A stretch of DNA of 46,773 bases from QHCE01 sp041743105. GTDB lineage: Bacteria > Actinomycetota > Actinomycetes > Mycobacteriales > QHCE01. The stretch lies in NCBI GenBank assembly GCA_041743105.1, contig JBGTNI010000125.1, forward strand, positions 1 to 46,773. Reading direction: 5' to 3'. The position numbers were made by a program, and so were the translations under genes. The notes beneath the pieces were generated by a model. It saw only the letters and a program-made list of their open reading frames with translations. It ran no database searches and was not told where the DNA came from. This document shows, one piece after another, positions 16,370 to 24,981 of the stretch (positions within the stretch are counted from its first letter, which is position 1; every line of letters starts with the position of its first letter).

Positions 16370-19330
16370 ATGGCAGAAGGCCAACAACCCGTCGACGACG
16401 TAGAGTCGGAGGCGCTTGTCCCCGATGCGTTGGTTGATGCCGCCACCGAGTCGGATTCTGACGGAGGAACGGGCGGAGACTCAGCCGGCGGGTCGTCGGG
16501 TGGCGGTGGCTCCGTCGGCGGTACCGCCAATGTGGACGGGCCTGCTTCGGCCGTTCCAGTCTACGTCGTTACGTCCGTTCCACCGCTTCACCGCGATGAA
16601 AGCACTCCCCGCGACTCAGTGCCGGATGCGACGCAACCGGCTGCCGAGGCACCGGCACCGCAACGTGATCTCGCCGCCGAGGCAGCACAAGCATTTTCGG
16701 TGCTGGCCGCTCGCCTCGGTAGGAGCGCCGATGTCCGATACATAGAGCTAAGTCCCGACGGCATACCCAGCGCAGGCGTTCCGATGCACGCCCAGCGTCG
16801 CGGACCGTTCGGGTTGCTTGGCGTCGTTGTTGCGCCCACCCCTGAAGCCGCGCGGGCGTTGGTGGGCTACCGCCGCGGACGAGACCGCTCAGCGCCGCGC
16901 AACGCGCTCGATGAGTTCCTGCGGGGCGCCGCGGGGCGGGAACCGTTCGAACGTCGGGGCAGCCAGCCACGCTTCGTCAACCGCGATGGTCATCAAATCA
17001 CGCGCGACTTTCTTGCCGGTGTCGGAGCACAGGATGTGCGAGACGATCGCATTCCTGACGGTTCGATGCAGCGTCGCTCAGCACTTCCCGACACCCTCGA
17101 GCAGGCGCTGTCGGAGTTTCGTAAGGGCTTTAAGGCTCAAGCCGCCCGACCCAAGCCGCTGCGTCCGGAGTCCGAGCGTCGCTCGCTGCTGGGTATACGC
17201 CGCAGTCGGACCATGATCGCCCCAGCCGAGATGACCGACGAGCTGGAGCAAGAGCTACCGGGCGTCACTGTAGTGGGCTTCCAGCCATCAATCCCCGGCT
17301 CGCTGGAACAGGAGTTTACGACCGCGATCGATGCCGTAGCCGCCTTCCAAGCCGACCAGGAGGCGCAACGGGCCAAACTGGTCGCCGCGCTGAAACAGCT
17401 GTGGGCACAACGTGTGACATTGCTAGCCGGCGGACGCGAACTATCGGAGTCGGAGCAGATGCGCCTGGCCGATGTTGACCAGCGTATCGGTGCATTGGTC
17501 AACCTGGTGCGTTTCGGCCAGCTCGCTATGGAGCAGCTCGACACGGCCGAACGATCGATATACCGTGCCGGCCACGACGTCGAGTCCGCGCTGCACAAGA
17601 GCGCCACCACGACCAGACCGGGCGCGGTGGCGAGTGAGCTTTCTTCCGGCGTCGCCGAACTGGAATCGGTCACCGCGGATGCCGAACTTGTGGGAGCAAC
17701 CGCGAAGGAGGTGGCGGACGCGGCCCACGTCACCGTGGTCGAGACAGATACCCAGATCGCAGACTGGGCGCAGCAGCAACTGGAGAGCCCGGAGCCTCCC
17801 GCGGAGCTGGTCAGTGCGGTGGAGGAACTTGAACTGCCTCCCGGCATCTCGCTCAGTAACGTCGACGAGGTCACCGGAAACTTCGACGTGACTGTCGACC
17901 AGACGCTGGACTCCGTGGGCGCTGACACTGACGCCGACTCGCCGTCACAGGAGCGCGGAGTAACAGCGGTTCAGACGCTGGGGTCAGAGGTATCTGCGCA
18001 GCAGGCGGCAGCCGAGCAGGAACCGGCCGTCATACCGGCGCCTGTGGTGCCGACTCAGCCGGACGTCGGGCCACAGCCCGATGCGGGACCCGAACCTGTC
18101 GTTGCCACGCCGCCGGACATACCGGCGAGTCCTGACATCGAACCGCTCGCCCCTCGGCGTCGCGATACTGCTGCCGGTGTACCCGATTCCGAGGAGGGCA
18201 CCGAGCAAGCACCCGCTGATGCGGCACCACAACTCGACCTGGTGAGCGAGGGCGTGGATGCCGATAGTGTGGGCACTGACCGCGTGGACGCTGACGTAGC
18301 CCACAGTTCTGGTGGTCGAGTCGAGTCTGTGCCCAAGGCAACTGACCACCTCGCAAGCGACACCCAACTGCCTGATCCGGCCGACGGGTCGGTGGTGAGC
18401 GCGAGTCCGGACTCTGCTTCCCGGCAGCAGCATCGCGAGGTTGAGCGGCGCGCGGCCCAGGGTGAACCTGTAGTGGCGCGTCCCGCCGAGAGTGCCGACG
18501 ACGGGAGCCTGGAGCCTAACGATTCCTCCGGGACACCTAGCGAGCCCGCTGGGCAGGCAGGTCGTAGCGCATTCACCAGGGGAGTTTTGCCTGAAGCTGA
18601 CGACGACAGTGACGGTAGCAGTACAGCTGCCAGCATGGCGAAAAAGGATAAGCCCGTCGTAGCAAGCCATGTCGCCGGCGGCGACGAGTCGGATGCGCGG
18701 GATGCGCTAGTGGTAGCGCGAGATGCCAGGATCCATCAGCGTGTGATCAACGCCGGAAACAGACAGCACGATGCCGATGCGGCACGCGAGCGAGATGGAG
18801 TCGAGGCCGATGCAGCGAAGCCGGAGCCTGACGCACAGGTTCGGGATGAGCGGCAGCCAGACGACGCCGGCCTCAATGAGGAGCCGACGCGCGAGACAGC
18901 GGACGCGGAGTCCGACCAGCAGATTCGGCACGAACCACAGCCTGTCGCGGCTGCGGACTCCGCGGAGACTGCTACCTCCGAAGCGGCGCCACAGCGTACA
19001 GCGCCAGTCGATGGCGACGAACTCGGGAAAGTACCACCGCTTGATCCGGAGTTGGTTCGTGGCTCGGATGACGCAGCCCATCCGGTGTCTCCGGCTACCC
19101 CGACTGAGCGCAGCGGGCAGACCGTCTATGCCACAGCTGATCGGGCTCAGCTGCCACAACGGCAACGGCGACCGGGATTCACCGAAGTAGAAGTTATCCG
19201 CAACCCAGTTGCGGCTACCGGCGGCCAGGGCAGGCCCGGGGCCCCTGGCCCAGACAGGTCTCCCGCCCATGCCACGAGCGGCACCGGAGCGGCGTCCAGG
19301 CCCGCGCATGCCACGGGACCCCCGCGCTAA
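16370..19330 (+). CDS. 986-residue acidic low-complexity protein of unknown function
   Basis: I do not recognise the family. ATG 16370 has a GGAG site 6 nt upstream. Residues 1-95 are Gly/Ser/Asp-rich. Residues ~95-330 look folded (LAAEAAQAFSVLAARLGR, RRGPFGLLGVVVAPTPEAARALVGYRRG, HQITRDFLAGVGA, LPDTLEQALSEFRKGFKAQ). Residues ~330-420 are helical and probably coiled-coil (FTTAIDAVAAFQADQEAQRA, LADVDQRIGALVNLVRFGQL). From ~500 to the end it is very acidic and rich in Asp, Glu, Ala, Pro and Val, without repeats of fixed period. No signal peptide or membrane helix is seen, so it is probably cytoplasmic. It ends 25 bp before the DUF6779 gene; the pair may be a unit. Confidence 0.75.
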   Translation: MAEGQQPVDDVESEALVPDALVDAATESDSDGGTGGDSAGGSSGGGGSVGGTANVDGPASAVPVYVVTSVPPLHRDESTPRDSVPDATQPAAEAPAPQRDLAAEAAQAFSVLAARLGRSADVRYIELSPDGIPSAGVPMHAQRRGPFGLLGVVVAPTPEAARALVGYRRGRDRSAPRNALDEFLRGAAGREPFERRGSQPRFVNRDGHQITRDFLAGVGAQDVRDDRIPDGSMQRRSALPDTLEQALSEFRKGFKAQAARPKPLRPESERRSLLGIRRSRTMIAPAEMTDELEQELPGVTVVGFQPSIPGSLEQEFTTAIDAVAAFQADQEAQRAKLVAALKQLWAQRVTLLAGGRELSESEQMRLADVDQRIGALVNLVRFGQLAMEQLDTAERSIYRAGHDVESALHKSATTTRPGAVASELSSGVAELESVTADAELVGATAKEVADAAHVTVVETDTQIADWAQQQLESPEPPAELVSAVEELELPPGISLSNVDEVTGNFDVTVDQTLDSVGADTDADSPSQERGVTAVQTLGSEVSAQQAAAEQEPAVIPAPVVPTQPDVGPQPDAGPEPVVATPPDIPASPDIEPLAPRRRDTAAGVPDSEEGTEQAPADAAPQLDLVSEGVDADSVGTDRVDADVAHSSGGRVESVPKATDHLASDTQLPDPADGSVVSASPDSASRQQHREVERRAAQGEPVVARPAESADDGSLEPNDSSGTPSEPAGQAGRSAFTRGVLPEADDDSDGSSTAASMAKKDKPVVASHVAGGDESDARDALVVARDARIHQRVINAGNRQHDADAARERDGVEADAAKPEPDAQVRDERQPDDAGLNEEPTRETADAESDQQIRHEPQPVAAADSAETATSEAAPQRTAPVDGDELGKVPPLDPELVRGSDDAAHPVSPATPTERSGQTVYATADRAQLPQRQRRPGFTEVEVIRNPVAATGGQGRPGAPGPDRSPAHATSGTGAASRPAHATGPPR

Positions 19331-19341
19331 TGAGAAAGCGC

Positions 19342-19347
19342 TAACCT
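19342..19347 (+). promoter_or_regulatory. candidate leaderless -10 box of the DUF6779 gene
   Basis: TAACCT lies 8 nt before GTG 19356, and there is no Shine-Dalgarno before this start. A leaderless transcript, separate from the upstream gene, is plausible. Confidence 0.35.
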
Positions 19348-19355
19348 ATATAACC

Positions 19356-20603
19356 GTGCCCCCTTCTCGACGCACGCTTGAGGCCTCCGAAGAGCTCTAC
19401 TACGACGAGCTCGATGAGGATGCCTATGCCGACGACGAACCGCTGGCCAGTCGCCGCAACACCTGGTTGCGTTGGTTGTTCTGGGTGGGGACGGCGCTTG
19501 CTCCGGTAGCCGCTGTGCTGCTCGTCATGGGACAAGGCGTCAATCCGCTGCGGGCGGCCGCGGCGTTGGCGATCCTGGGTGTGGTGTGCATCGGCCTTAG
19601 CGTCACACTGCGAGATAGCTCCAACGCCGCCCATGCCGAGCTTGCCGAAGATCTACAGCGTGAAGTGGACGAGGTCCGATCCGAGCTGGAGACGCTGCGA
19701 CGTGGCGTGCAACTCACCGTCAACCGCGAGCTGGGTCGGGTCCGGGGTGAACTCGAGGCCGCCCAGCAAGTGTTGCGAACCGAGGCCACCCGGCTGCCTC
19801 CGGGCACCGGGCGAGCCCGGAGCCCAGAACCGGGGGTTACCCCGGTTCCAGCCCGGTCGTCGGCACGTTCGCCGATTCCGCCGCGCAAGAACCTTCTCGA
19901 GCGGCGCGTTGCCGCGGTTGCAGAACCCACGGATGCAGTTCCCGTAGCCCAGCAGGTTCCCAGCGCCGTATCGCGCGAAAACGGCTACGGCGCGATCGCA
20001 CGCCGCAGTGTGGTGCACGACGATGCACGTGCCGCGCTGCAGGGCAGCAACGGCAGGGGCGGCGGCTACCCCAACTACGATCCGTTGGCATCGACGGCAT
20101 CGCACCCGATCGTGACACAGGCATCCGCACGTCAGCCGTTCTCTGATCCCTACACCGTGGAACCTATCCGCGAGAAGTACTCTTCGACGTGGGTCCCATC
20201 TCAACGCGACTCTTATGTAGATCGCGCTGTGCCTTCTCATGCCGATACTGGCATGACGTCGCGCGATCGTTCTATGACGGACTCCTACGGTAGCGACGCC
20301 GTATTCGGTGATGTACTCCCCTTGCAACATGACAGCTACGACAGCGGCGACAAGTGGAGCTGGGCAACCTCTACCTCTACCCAAGACTGGCAACCGGACT
20401 TCGATCTGCCGAGCCTGGATGGGCTGCCAATGCCCGGATACGCGGTTAACCCCGCACCCGAGGCTTACGTCAATGGTCGGCCCAGCAGCGCCTCGCGGTC
20501 ACAAGGCCCGGCAGCACCGTCGTCTGCTTCCGCGCCTACCCGGCACCGTGGCGGCGGGCGCCACTGCGCCGACGAGGGCACCGACGCATCCTGGTCTGGC
20601 TGA
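19356..20603 (+). CDS. DUF6779-type membrane and coiled-coil protein
   Basis: A 415-residue protein. An acidic N-terminus (YYDELDEDAYADDE) is followed by RRNTWLRWLFWVGTALAPVA and two hydrophobic helices (LFWVGTALAPVAAVLLVMG and LRAAAALAILGVVCIGLSV, about residues 42-85). A coiled coil follows (LAEDLQREVDEVRSELETLR to ELGRVRGELEAAQQVL, ~95-150) and then a long disordered Pro/Ser/Tyr-rich tail. This is the layout of actinobacterial DUF6779 proteins, whose function is unknown. GTG 19356 is preferred because the frame further upstream overlaps the previous gene and is Pro/Arg-rich. It may act at the cytoplasmic face of the membrane. Convergent with the nuoD-like gene, 17 bp apart. Confidence 0.7.
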   Translation: MPPSRRTLEASEELYYDELDEDAYADDEPLASRRNTWLRWLFWVGTALAPVAAVLLVMGQGVNPLRAAAALAILGVVCIGLSVTLRDSSNAAHAELAEDLQREVDEVRSELETLRRGVQLTVNRELGRVRGELEAAQQVLRTEATRLPPGTGRARSPEPGVTPVPARSSARSPIPPRKNLLERRVAAVAEPTDAVPVAQQVPSAVSRENGYGAIARRSVVHDDARAALQGSNGRGGGYPNYDPLASTASHPIVTQASARQPFSDPYTVEPIREKYSSTWVPSQRDSYVDRAVPSHADTGMTSRDRSMTDSYGSDAVFGDVLPLQHDSYDSGDKWSWATSTSTQDWQPDFDLPSLDGLPMPGYAVNPAPEAYVNGRPSSASRSQGPAAPSSASAPTRHRGGGRHCADEGTDASWSG

Positions 20604-20620
20604 CTCACATCGACACGTTG

Positions 20621-21811
20621 TTACTTGTCGATGTCGCCGACGACGAAGAACATCGACCCCAGAATCGCGACCAGGTCCGGTAACAGCGTGCCGGGCAGCA
20701 TGGTGGTCAGTAGCTGCACGTGCGCGTAGGAGGCCGTACGCAGCTTCAACCGCCAGGGCGTCTTCTCCCCGGCCGAGACCAGGTAGTAGCCTGCGATACC
20801 CAGCGGATTCTCCGTCCAGGTGTAACTGTGTCCCGGTGGCGGCTTGAATACCTTAGGTAGTTTCACGTTCACGGGTCCGCGCAGGGTGCCGAGCCGATTC
20901 AGGCAGGCTTCGGCCAGATCTAGCGATGCCACAACCTGATCGAACAGACATTCGAAGCGAGCATGGCAGTCCCCGGCGCTGCGGGTGACCACGCGCAGCG
21001 CCGATCCGAGCTCACCGTAAGCCAGGTAGGGTTCATCTCGCCGCAGGTCGAAGTCGACGCCGCTGGCCCGCGCCACCGGGCCCGAGGCGCCGTACTCCAA
21101 CGCCACCTGTCGTGACAGGACTCCAACGCCTTGGGTCCGGGCCAAGAAGATCTCGTTATGCCGGATCACACGTTCTAGCTCACCCAGGCGGCCACGCACC
21201 TGACCAATGGCATCCCGGACCCGTGCGGTCCAACCGTCTGGCACGTCCTCCCGTAGCCCACCGACGCGGTTGAACATGTAATGCATGCGCCCGCCGGAGG
21301 CCTCCTCCATCACGGCCTGCAGCGTTTCGCGCTCCCGGAACGCGTAGAACATCGGGGTGATCGCGCCGATCTCCAGCGGGTAGGCGCCTAGAAACATCAG
21401 GTGATTGAGCACCCGATTCAACTCAGCGAGCAGCATCCGCAGCCAGACTGCGCGTTCGGGCACCTCGATCTCAGCAAGTCGTTCGACCGCCAGCGCCACG
21501 CCCAGCTCGTTAGAGAATGCCGACAGCCAGTCGTGGCGGTTCGCCAGCACCAAAATCTGCCGGTAGTCGCGGACCTCGAACAGTTTCTCGGCTCCCCGAT
21601 GCATGTAGCCGACGATCGGTTCGGCGCTGCGCACTCGCTCACCATCCAGGACCAGCCGTAGTCGCAGTACGCCATGAGTGGACGGATGCTGCGGTCCGAC
21701 GTTGAGCACCATGTCAGTGGCGGCCGAGTCCGGAGCTTTCATGGCCGCCACCTGGTCGGCGCCGCTACCGATTCCGACGATGATCTGCTGCGGCGGCGGG
21801 AGGTTACTCAC
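20621..21811 (-). CDS. nuoD: orphan NuoD-like subunit (complex I 49-kDa homologue)
   Basis: A 396-residue homologue of the 49-kDa subunit of NADH:quinone oxidoreductase: NVGPQHPSTHGVLRL (38-52), VGYMHRGAEKLFE (67-79), GAITPMFYAFRERETLQ, RVGGLREDVP, GVGVLS, RASGVDFDLRRDEPY and the C-terminal SMFFVVGDIDK are all diagnostic. No other nuo genes are nearby. The quinone-contacting His (H46) is kept, but the conserved Tyr that follows in canonical subunits (T. thermophilus Nqo4 Tyr87, in MDY) is Trp here (HDW, W95). Arg72 in YMHRG corresponds to the arginine methylated in mitochondrial NDUFS2. It is probably co-transcribed with the methyltransferase gene upstream (88-bp gap). It may serve a variant complex rather than canonical complex I. 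Confidence 0.88.
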   Translation of the reverse strand: MSNLPPPQQIIVGIGSGADQVAAMKAPDSAATDMVLNVGPQHPSTHGVLRLRLVLDGERVRSAEPIVGYMHRGAEKLFEVRDYRQILVLANRHDWLSAFSNELGVALAVERLAEIEVPERAVWLRMLLAELNRVLNHLMFLGAYPLEIGAITPMFYAFRERETLQAVMEEASGGRMHYMFNRVGGLREDVPDGWTARVRDAIGQVRGRLGELERVIRHNEIFLARTQGVGVLSRQVALEYGASGPVARASGVDFDLRRDEPYLAYGELGSALRVVTRSAGDCHARFECLFDQVVASLDLAEACLNRLGTLRGPVNVKLPKVFKPPPGHSYTWTENPLGIAGYYLVSAGEKTPWRLKLRTASYAHVQLLTTMLPGTLLPDLVAILGSMFFVVGDIDK

Positions 21812-21899
21812 CTGTCCATCCTGGCACGTTGGGATCTACGGCGTTTTCCCTGACAACGCCCATCGAAGCTGGTTCCTGGCGTTTCACTGAAACCACCCG

Positions 21900-23000
21900 C
21901 TAGAGCCGCGCTCCCAGACACTGCGTCAACGTGCGCTGATGCTCCACGCTAAGGCCTATCGGCTGGGCCAGCCACCAGAAGCCGCCTAACCCGGCCGGGT
22001 CGGTTAGTTCGGCTGCCTGGCCCGCGCGACCAAGCGCCGCCAGATACGCGGCCGGGTCTTCGGTGGCGAGTTCGCGCGGCGGGCGCGTGCCGGTTACACC
22101 GAGGGTGTTCAGCGCGGTGCGCTGCCGTATCAGTGTGCTTGGCGAATCCCCGTTGCGTTGGGTTGTGCGCCCCGCGGCGGCTACGGCGTCGACTGCCACG
22201 TCGGCTGTGATATCGCAGGAACCATCGGGTACCGGCACAACCTGGCCGCCGGCACGGTAGCCGGTCAGGCTACCCAAGGGTGGGCGGTCGGCTCTGAGGT
22301 GGCCGTAGTCGATTGCCAACGCCAACCCGGCACGTACCCGGCCCACGGCTGCTGCCCAGGCGGCCTCCCGAGGCTGTCCTATCTCCGCTCGGTCTCCTTC
22401 ATGGTGCAGCGGCCACCAGCGTCGCAGCCAGGCGGCCTCCTCCCCGTCGACCGGTTCACCAAGCCTTTCGGCTCCGGTCGCCGGGTTCACAGTGACCGTT
22501 CTTACTGTTCCACCTTCGTCGAGTTCCGCAATGTCGAGAGGCACGTTGTCCAGCCACTCGTTGGCGACCAGCACCCCGGTCAGCTCGCCCAATTCGCACT
22601 GCCACTCGATGCCGGTGGCGAGGTTAGCGGGTCGCGGCGCGAGCTCAACGCCGGTAAGCCGAACCCGCCGCCCTAAACGTTTCGCATCCGCCCGCCCGGT
22701 CGCGATCTGGTGTAGGACCGCTAGCAGCTCACCGCCGCCGGCGGCCATATCCACCACGTCGAGTCGGTCCGGATGGCCCAGCGCGGCATCTACTCCAGAA
22801 ATGAGCCGCCATAGCGCCGCACCAAACCGCGGCGAGGCATGCGGTGAGGTGCGGAAGTGCGCTGCCGGACCGTAGCTGGAGACAGCCGCACGATAGAACC
22901 CGCCTGCACCATACAGCGCGTGATCCATCGCCTTGCGCCACGGCAAAAATTGGTCCACAGCCGCGTCGCCACCTGTCACTGGGTTAGTCTGCCACGTCAA
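21900..23000 (-). CDS. MidA/NDUFAF7-family SAM-dependent methyltransferase
   Basis: A 366-residue protein with the DUF185 (Methyltransf_28) layout: FRTSPHASPRFGAALWRLI (the TxPExSPxFG region), SAM-binding motif I in VVDMAAGGGELLAVL (82-96), then VELAPRPANL, and LVANEWLDNVPLDI (144-157), equivalent to the NEFLDALP signature. The mitochondrial member NDUFAF7 dimethylates an arginine of the 49-kDa complex I subunit. Here the gene lies directly upstream of a lone homologue of that subunit, suggesting enzyme and substrate. Starts: TTG 23000 or GTG 22979; neither has a strong ribosome binding site. It diverges from mazEF over 47 bp. Confidence 0.8.
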   Translation of the reverse strand: MTWQTNPVTGGDAAVDQFLPWRKAMDHALYGAGGFYRAAVSSYGPAAHFRTSPHASPRFGAALWRLISGVDAALGHPDRLDVVDMAAGGGELLAVLHQIATGRADAKRLGRRVRLTGVELAPRPANLATGIEWQCELGELTGVLVANEWLDNVPLDIAELDEGGTVRTVTVNPATGAERLGEPVDGEEAAWLRRWWPLHHEGDRAEIGQPREAAWAAAVGRVRAGLALAIDYGHLRADRPPLGSLTGYRAGGQVVPVPDGSCDITADVAVDAVAAAGRTTQRNGDSPSTLIRQRTALNTLGVTGTRPPRELATEDPAAYLAALGRAGQAAELTDPAGLGGFWWLAQPIGLSVEHQRTLTQCLGARL

Positions 23001-23004
23001 GCCA

Positions 23005-23040
23005 TTACACCTAGTAAAGGTGTAAAAGTTGGTGTAATAT
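23005..23040 (+). promoter_or_regulatory. mazEF operator and leaderless promoter
   Basis: TTACACC (23005-23011) and GGTGTAA (23019-23025) form a perfect inverted repeat with a 7-bp spacer. A second GGTGTAA is at 23031-23037. The -10 box TAATAT (23035-23040) overlaps the last copy and lies 7 nt before ATG 23048. Antitoxin binding would cover the promoter. The site also lies in front of the divergent methyltransferase gene, so it might affect both. Confidence 0.6.
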
Positions 23041-23047
23041 CTGGTGC

Positions 23048-23359
23048 ATGACTAAACGAACATCTCTCACTCTCACCGAGCCCCAGACCCAGCTACTTGA
23101 CCGGCTCGGCGGCGGCGGAGCACTTAAAGACGCCCTCACCCTTTGGGCGGTCGAGCATGGATTGGCACCCAACGTGCGAAGCGAGGCGGAGCTGCTGCGC
23201 CTGGTGGTCTCAGTGGGAATTGAGCGCATACGTGAACTGTCTCTTGAGCGAGGATACGAAGAGGTCCAGGAAATCTATCGCGAAGAAAATATATACGCCG
23301 AGCTGAGCGCCTTGACTGCACATGTGCACGGTACCCCGGCTTCACGGGAAACCATGTGA
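23048..23359 (+). CDS. MazE-position antitoxin
   Basis: A 103-residue protein starting at a leaderless ATG. The N-terminal strand TKRTSLTLTEPQTQLLDRLG and following helices suggest a ribbon-helix-helix fold. The charged middle (GIERIRELSLERGYEEVQEI) and C-terminal EELSAL-like region would contact the toxin. I call it an antitoxin mainly because it overlaps the MazF gene by 4 bp (ATGTGA) and has an operator palindrome in front. The exact antitoxin family is not certain. Confidence 0.72.
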   Translation: MTKRTSLTLTEPQTQLLDRLGGGGALKDALTLWAVEHGLAPNVRSEAELLRLVVSVGIERIRELSLERGYEEVQEIYREENIYAELSALTAHVHGTPASRETM

Positions 23360-23691
23360 CGCCGCTACGGGGTCAGGTCTACTGGGTGGAGGTACCGGGA
23401 ATGGGACGTAAGCCTTGGCTGGTCGTCTCCGCCAATGCGCACAATCGCAAACTTGACAGTGTTATCGCCGTCCGACTCACTACCACCATGAAGAATCGTG
23501 ATATACCCACCGTGGTAGAGCTTGGTCACAACGATCCCCTGGACGGCTGCATACTAGCCTCCACGCTCATGCAAGTTCGCCGAGAATGGTTTGCCGACAA
23601 CGCTGGAGCGCTGGCACCGGCAACTATGCGACAAGTAGAAGAAGCAATACAGCTCACTTTGGGACTACCCACGACTGCTGATCGTGTCTGA
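23356..23691 (+). CDS. mazF: MazF/PemK-family mRNA interferase toxin
   Basis: A 111-residue toxin with the family opening TPLRGQVYWVEVPGMGRKPWLVVSAN (RG-x-VYWV...RP-x-VVVS). The middle segment is VIAVRLTTTMKNRDIPTVVEL and the strand is GCILASTLMQVRREWF; the ending is the helical MRQVEEAIQLTLGL. MazF toxins cut mRNA, tRNA or rRNA at short sequence motifs. Length and order are normal and no damage is visible. GTG 23356 overlaps the antitoxin stop. Confidence 0.9.
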   Translation: MTPLRGQVYWVEVPGMGRKPWLVVSANAHNRKLDSVIAVRLTTTMKNRDIPTVVELGHNDPLDGCILASTLMQVRREWFADNAGALAPATMRQVEEAIQLTLGLPTTADRV

Positions 23692-23752
23692 GTCGGCACA
23701 GTCTTGCAAATGACTGCGACTCCATTACCCCGCCCGAAAGAAGGAACTCGGA

Positions 23753-24610
23753 GTGCCACAGGCGAGAACCACACATGTGCGCGACACCGCAGAGCTAGCG
23801 GCGGTGCGTCCCGGCATGCCGGGTCCGGTAGGTGTGGTGATGACCATGGGCGCGCTACATGACGGTCATGCCGCGCTACTGCGCGCCGCCAAAGCTAGCT
23901 GTGGCAGCGTGATCGCCACCATCTTTGTCAATCAGCTGCAATTCGGGCCGAGCGAAGATTTCCAGCGTTATCCGCGTACCCTCGAAGCCGATCTTGCGCT
24001 GTGCGCCCGCGAAGGCGCCGATGCGGTATTCACCCCCGACGCGGCGCAGATGTACCCCCACGGCGGCGCTTTGATCGGGGTAGACCCCGGGCCGCTGGGG
24101 GCCGTGCTGGAGGGTGCGAGCCGGCCAGGTCACTTTCGCGGGGTGCTCACCGCCGTGGCGAAGCTGCTGCACCTCACCCAACCCGACAGGGCGTTCTTCG
24201 GTGAGAAGGATTACCAGCAGCTCACGCTGATCCAGCAGATGTCGGCCGATTTGAGTTTCGGCGTCGAGATCGTGAGCGTGCCCATTGTCCGGGAGTCCGA
24301 TGGGCTCGCGCTGTCGAGTCGCAACCGATACTTGTCCGCTGCGGAGCGGGGGGCGGCGCTGGCATTGTCATCGTCGTTACACGCCGGGTCAGCGCGTGCG
24401 ACCGCCGGACCAAACGAGGTTCTCGAGGCAGCAGTGGCCGAGTTCGACCGGCTACGGGACGGCTGTCAGACACCGATGCATCGCGACTACTTAGCGCTTA
24501 CCGACCCCGCTCTGGGACCGGTGCCGAGCTTCGGTGCCGCCAGGCTGCTGATAGCGGCACGCGTGGGCAGCACCCGCCTGATCGACAACATCGCGGTCAC
24601 GTTGGGTTAG
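23753..24610 (+). CDS. panC: pantothenate synthetase (pantoate-beta-alanine ligase)
   Basis: Joins pantoate and beta-alanine with ATP to make pantothenate, the CoA precursor. The family motifs are clear: MTMGALHDGH (30-39), FVNQLQFGPSEDFQRYPRT, GAVLEGASRPGHFRGVLTAV, AFFGEKDYQQL, and the C-terminal SDGLALSSRNRYLS. 285 residues, normal length. GTG 23753 has an AAGGA site upstream. In many relatives panD or nadB follow directly; here a vapBC module separates panC from nadB, and no panD is seen. Confidence 0.95.
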   Translation: MPQARTTHVRDTAELAAVRPGMPGPVGVVMTMGALHDGHAALLRAAKASCGSVIATIFVNQLQFGPSEDFQRYPRTLEADLALCAREGADAVFTPDAAQMYPHGGALIGVDPGPLGAVLEGASRPGHFRGVLTAVAKLLHLTQPDRAFFGEKDYQQLTLIQQMSADLSFGVEIVSVPIVRESDGLALSSRNRYLSAAERGAALALSSSLHAGSARATAGPNEVLEAAVAEFDRLRDGCQTPMHRDYLALTDPALGPVPSFGAARLLIAARVGSTRLIDNIAVTLG

Positions 24611-24718
24611 TCCACCAGATACGTCGTCCTCATCACCAAATCACCCAAAGCAGTTAAGCATCGAAATGGTGGAATCGTAATCGACTGCCTGGCATCAATT
24701 CCTTCGCGGAACATCATT

Positions 24719-24744
24719 GCATCAAGATGCGACGATGCTACTAT
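24719..24744 (+). promoter_or_regulatory. vapBC operator and leaderless promoter
   Basis: GCATC-AA-GATGC (24719-24730) is a perfect inverted repeat. Further GCATC and GATGC half-sites occur at 24692 and 24734. The -10 box TACTAT (24739-24744) is 6 nt before ATG 24751. Confidence 0.5.
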
Positions 24745-24750
24745 GTAGGC

Positions 24751-24981
24751 ATGCGAACGACCATAGATCTTCCCGAAAGGTTGCATGAGATCGCGAAGTC
24801 CATCGCGCGGGATCGCTCGCAGACGCTGAGCGAAGCGGTGGCCGATCTGATGGAACGTGGTCTTGGCCGCGTTGAAACAGGTCCAAAAATAATGCGTCAC
24901 CCGGTCACCGGTTGGCCTGTTATGCGTCTCGGGACGCCTATCACAAGCGAGGATGTGCGGTCCTTGGAGGACGACGAGTGA
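24751..24981 (+). CDS. vapB: VapB antitoxin
   Basis: A 76-residue antitoxin. MRTTIDLPERLHEIAKSIAR at the N-terminus is the ribbon-helix-helix pattern of mycobacterial VapB proteins (strand ending TIDLP, then two helices ending in LMERGL). The tail contains MRHPVTGWPVMRLGTPITSE, which would bind VapC. ATG 24751 is chosen because TACTAT lies 6 nt upstream. It overlaps the VapC start by 4 bp (GTGA). Confidence 0.85.
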   Translation: MRTTIDLPERLHEIAKSIARDRSQTLSEAVADLMERGLGRVETGPKIMRHPVTGWPVMRLGTPITSEDVRSLEDDE

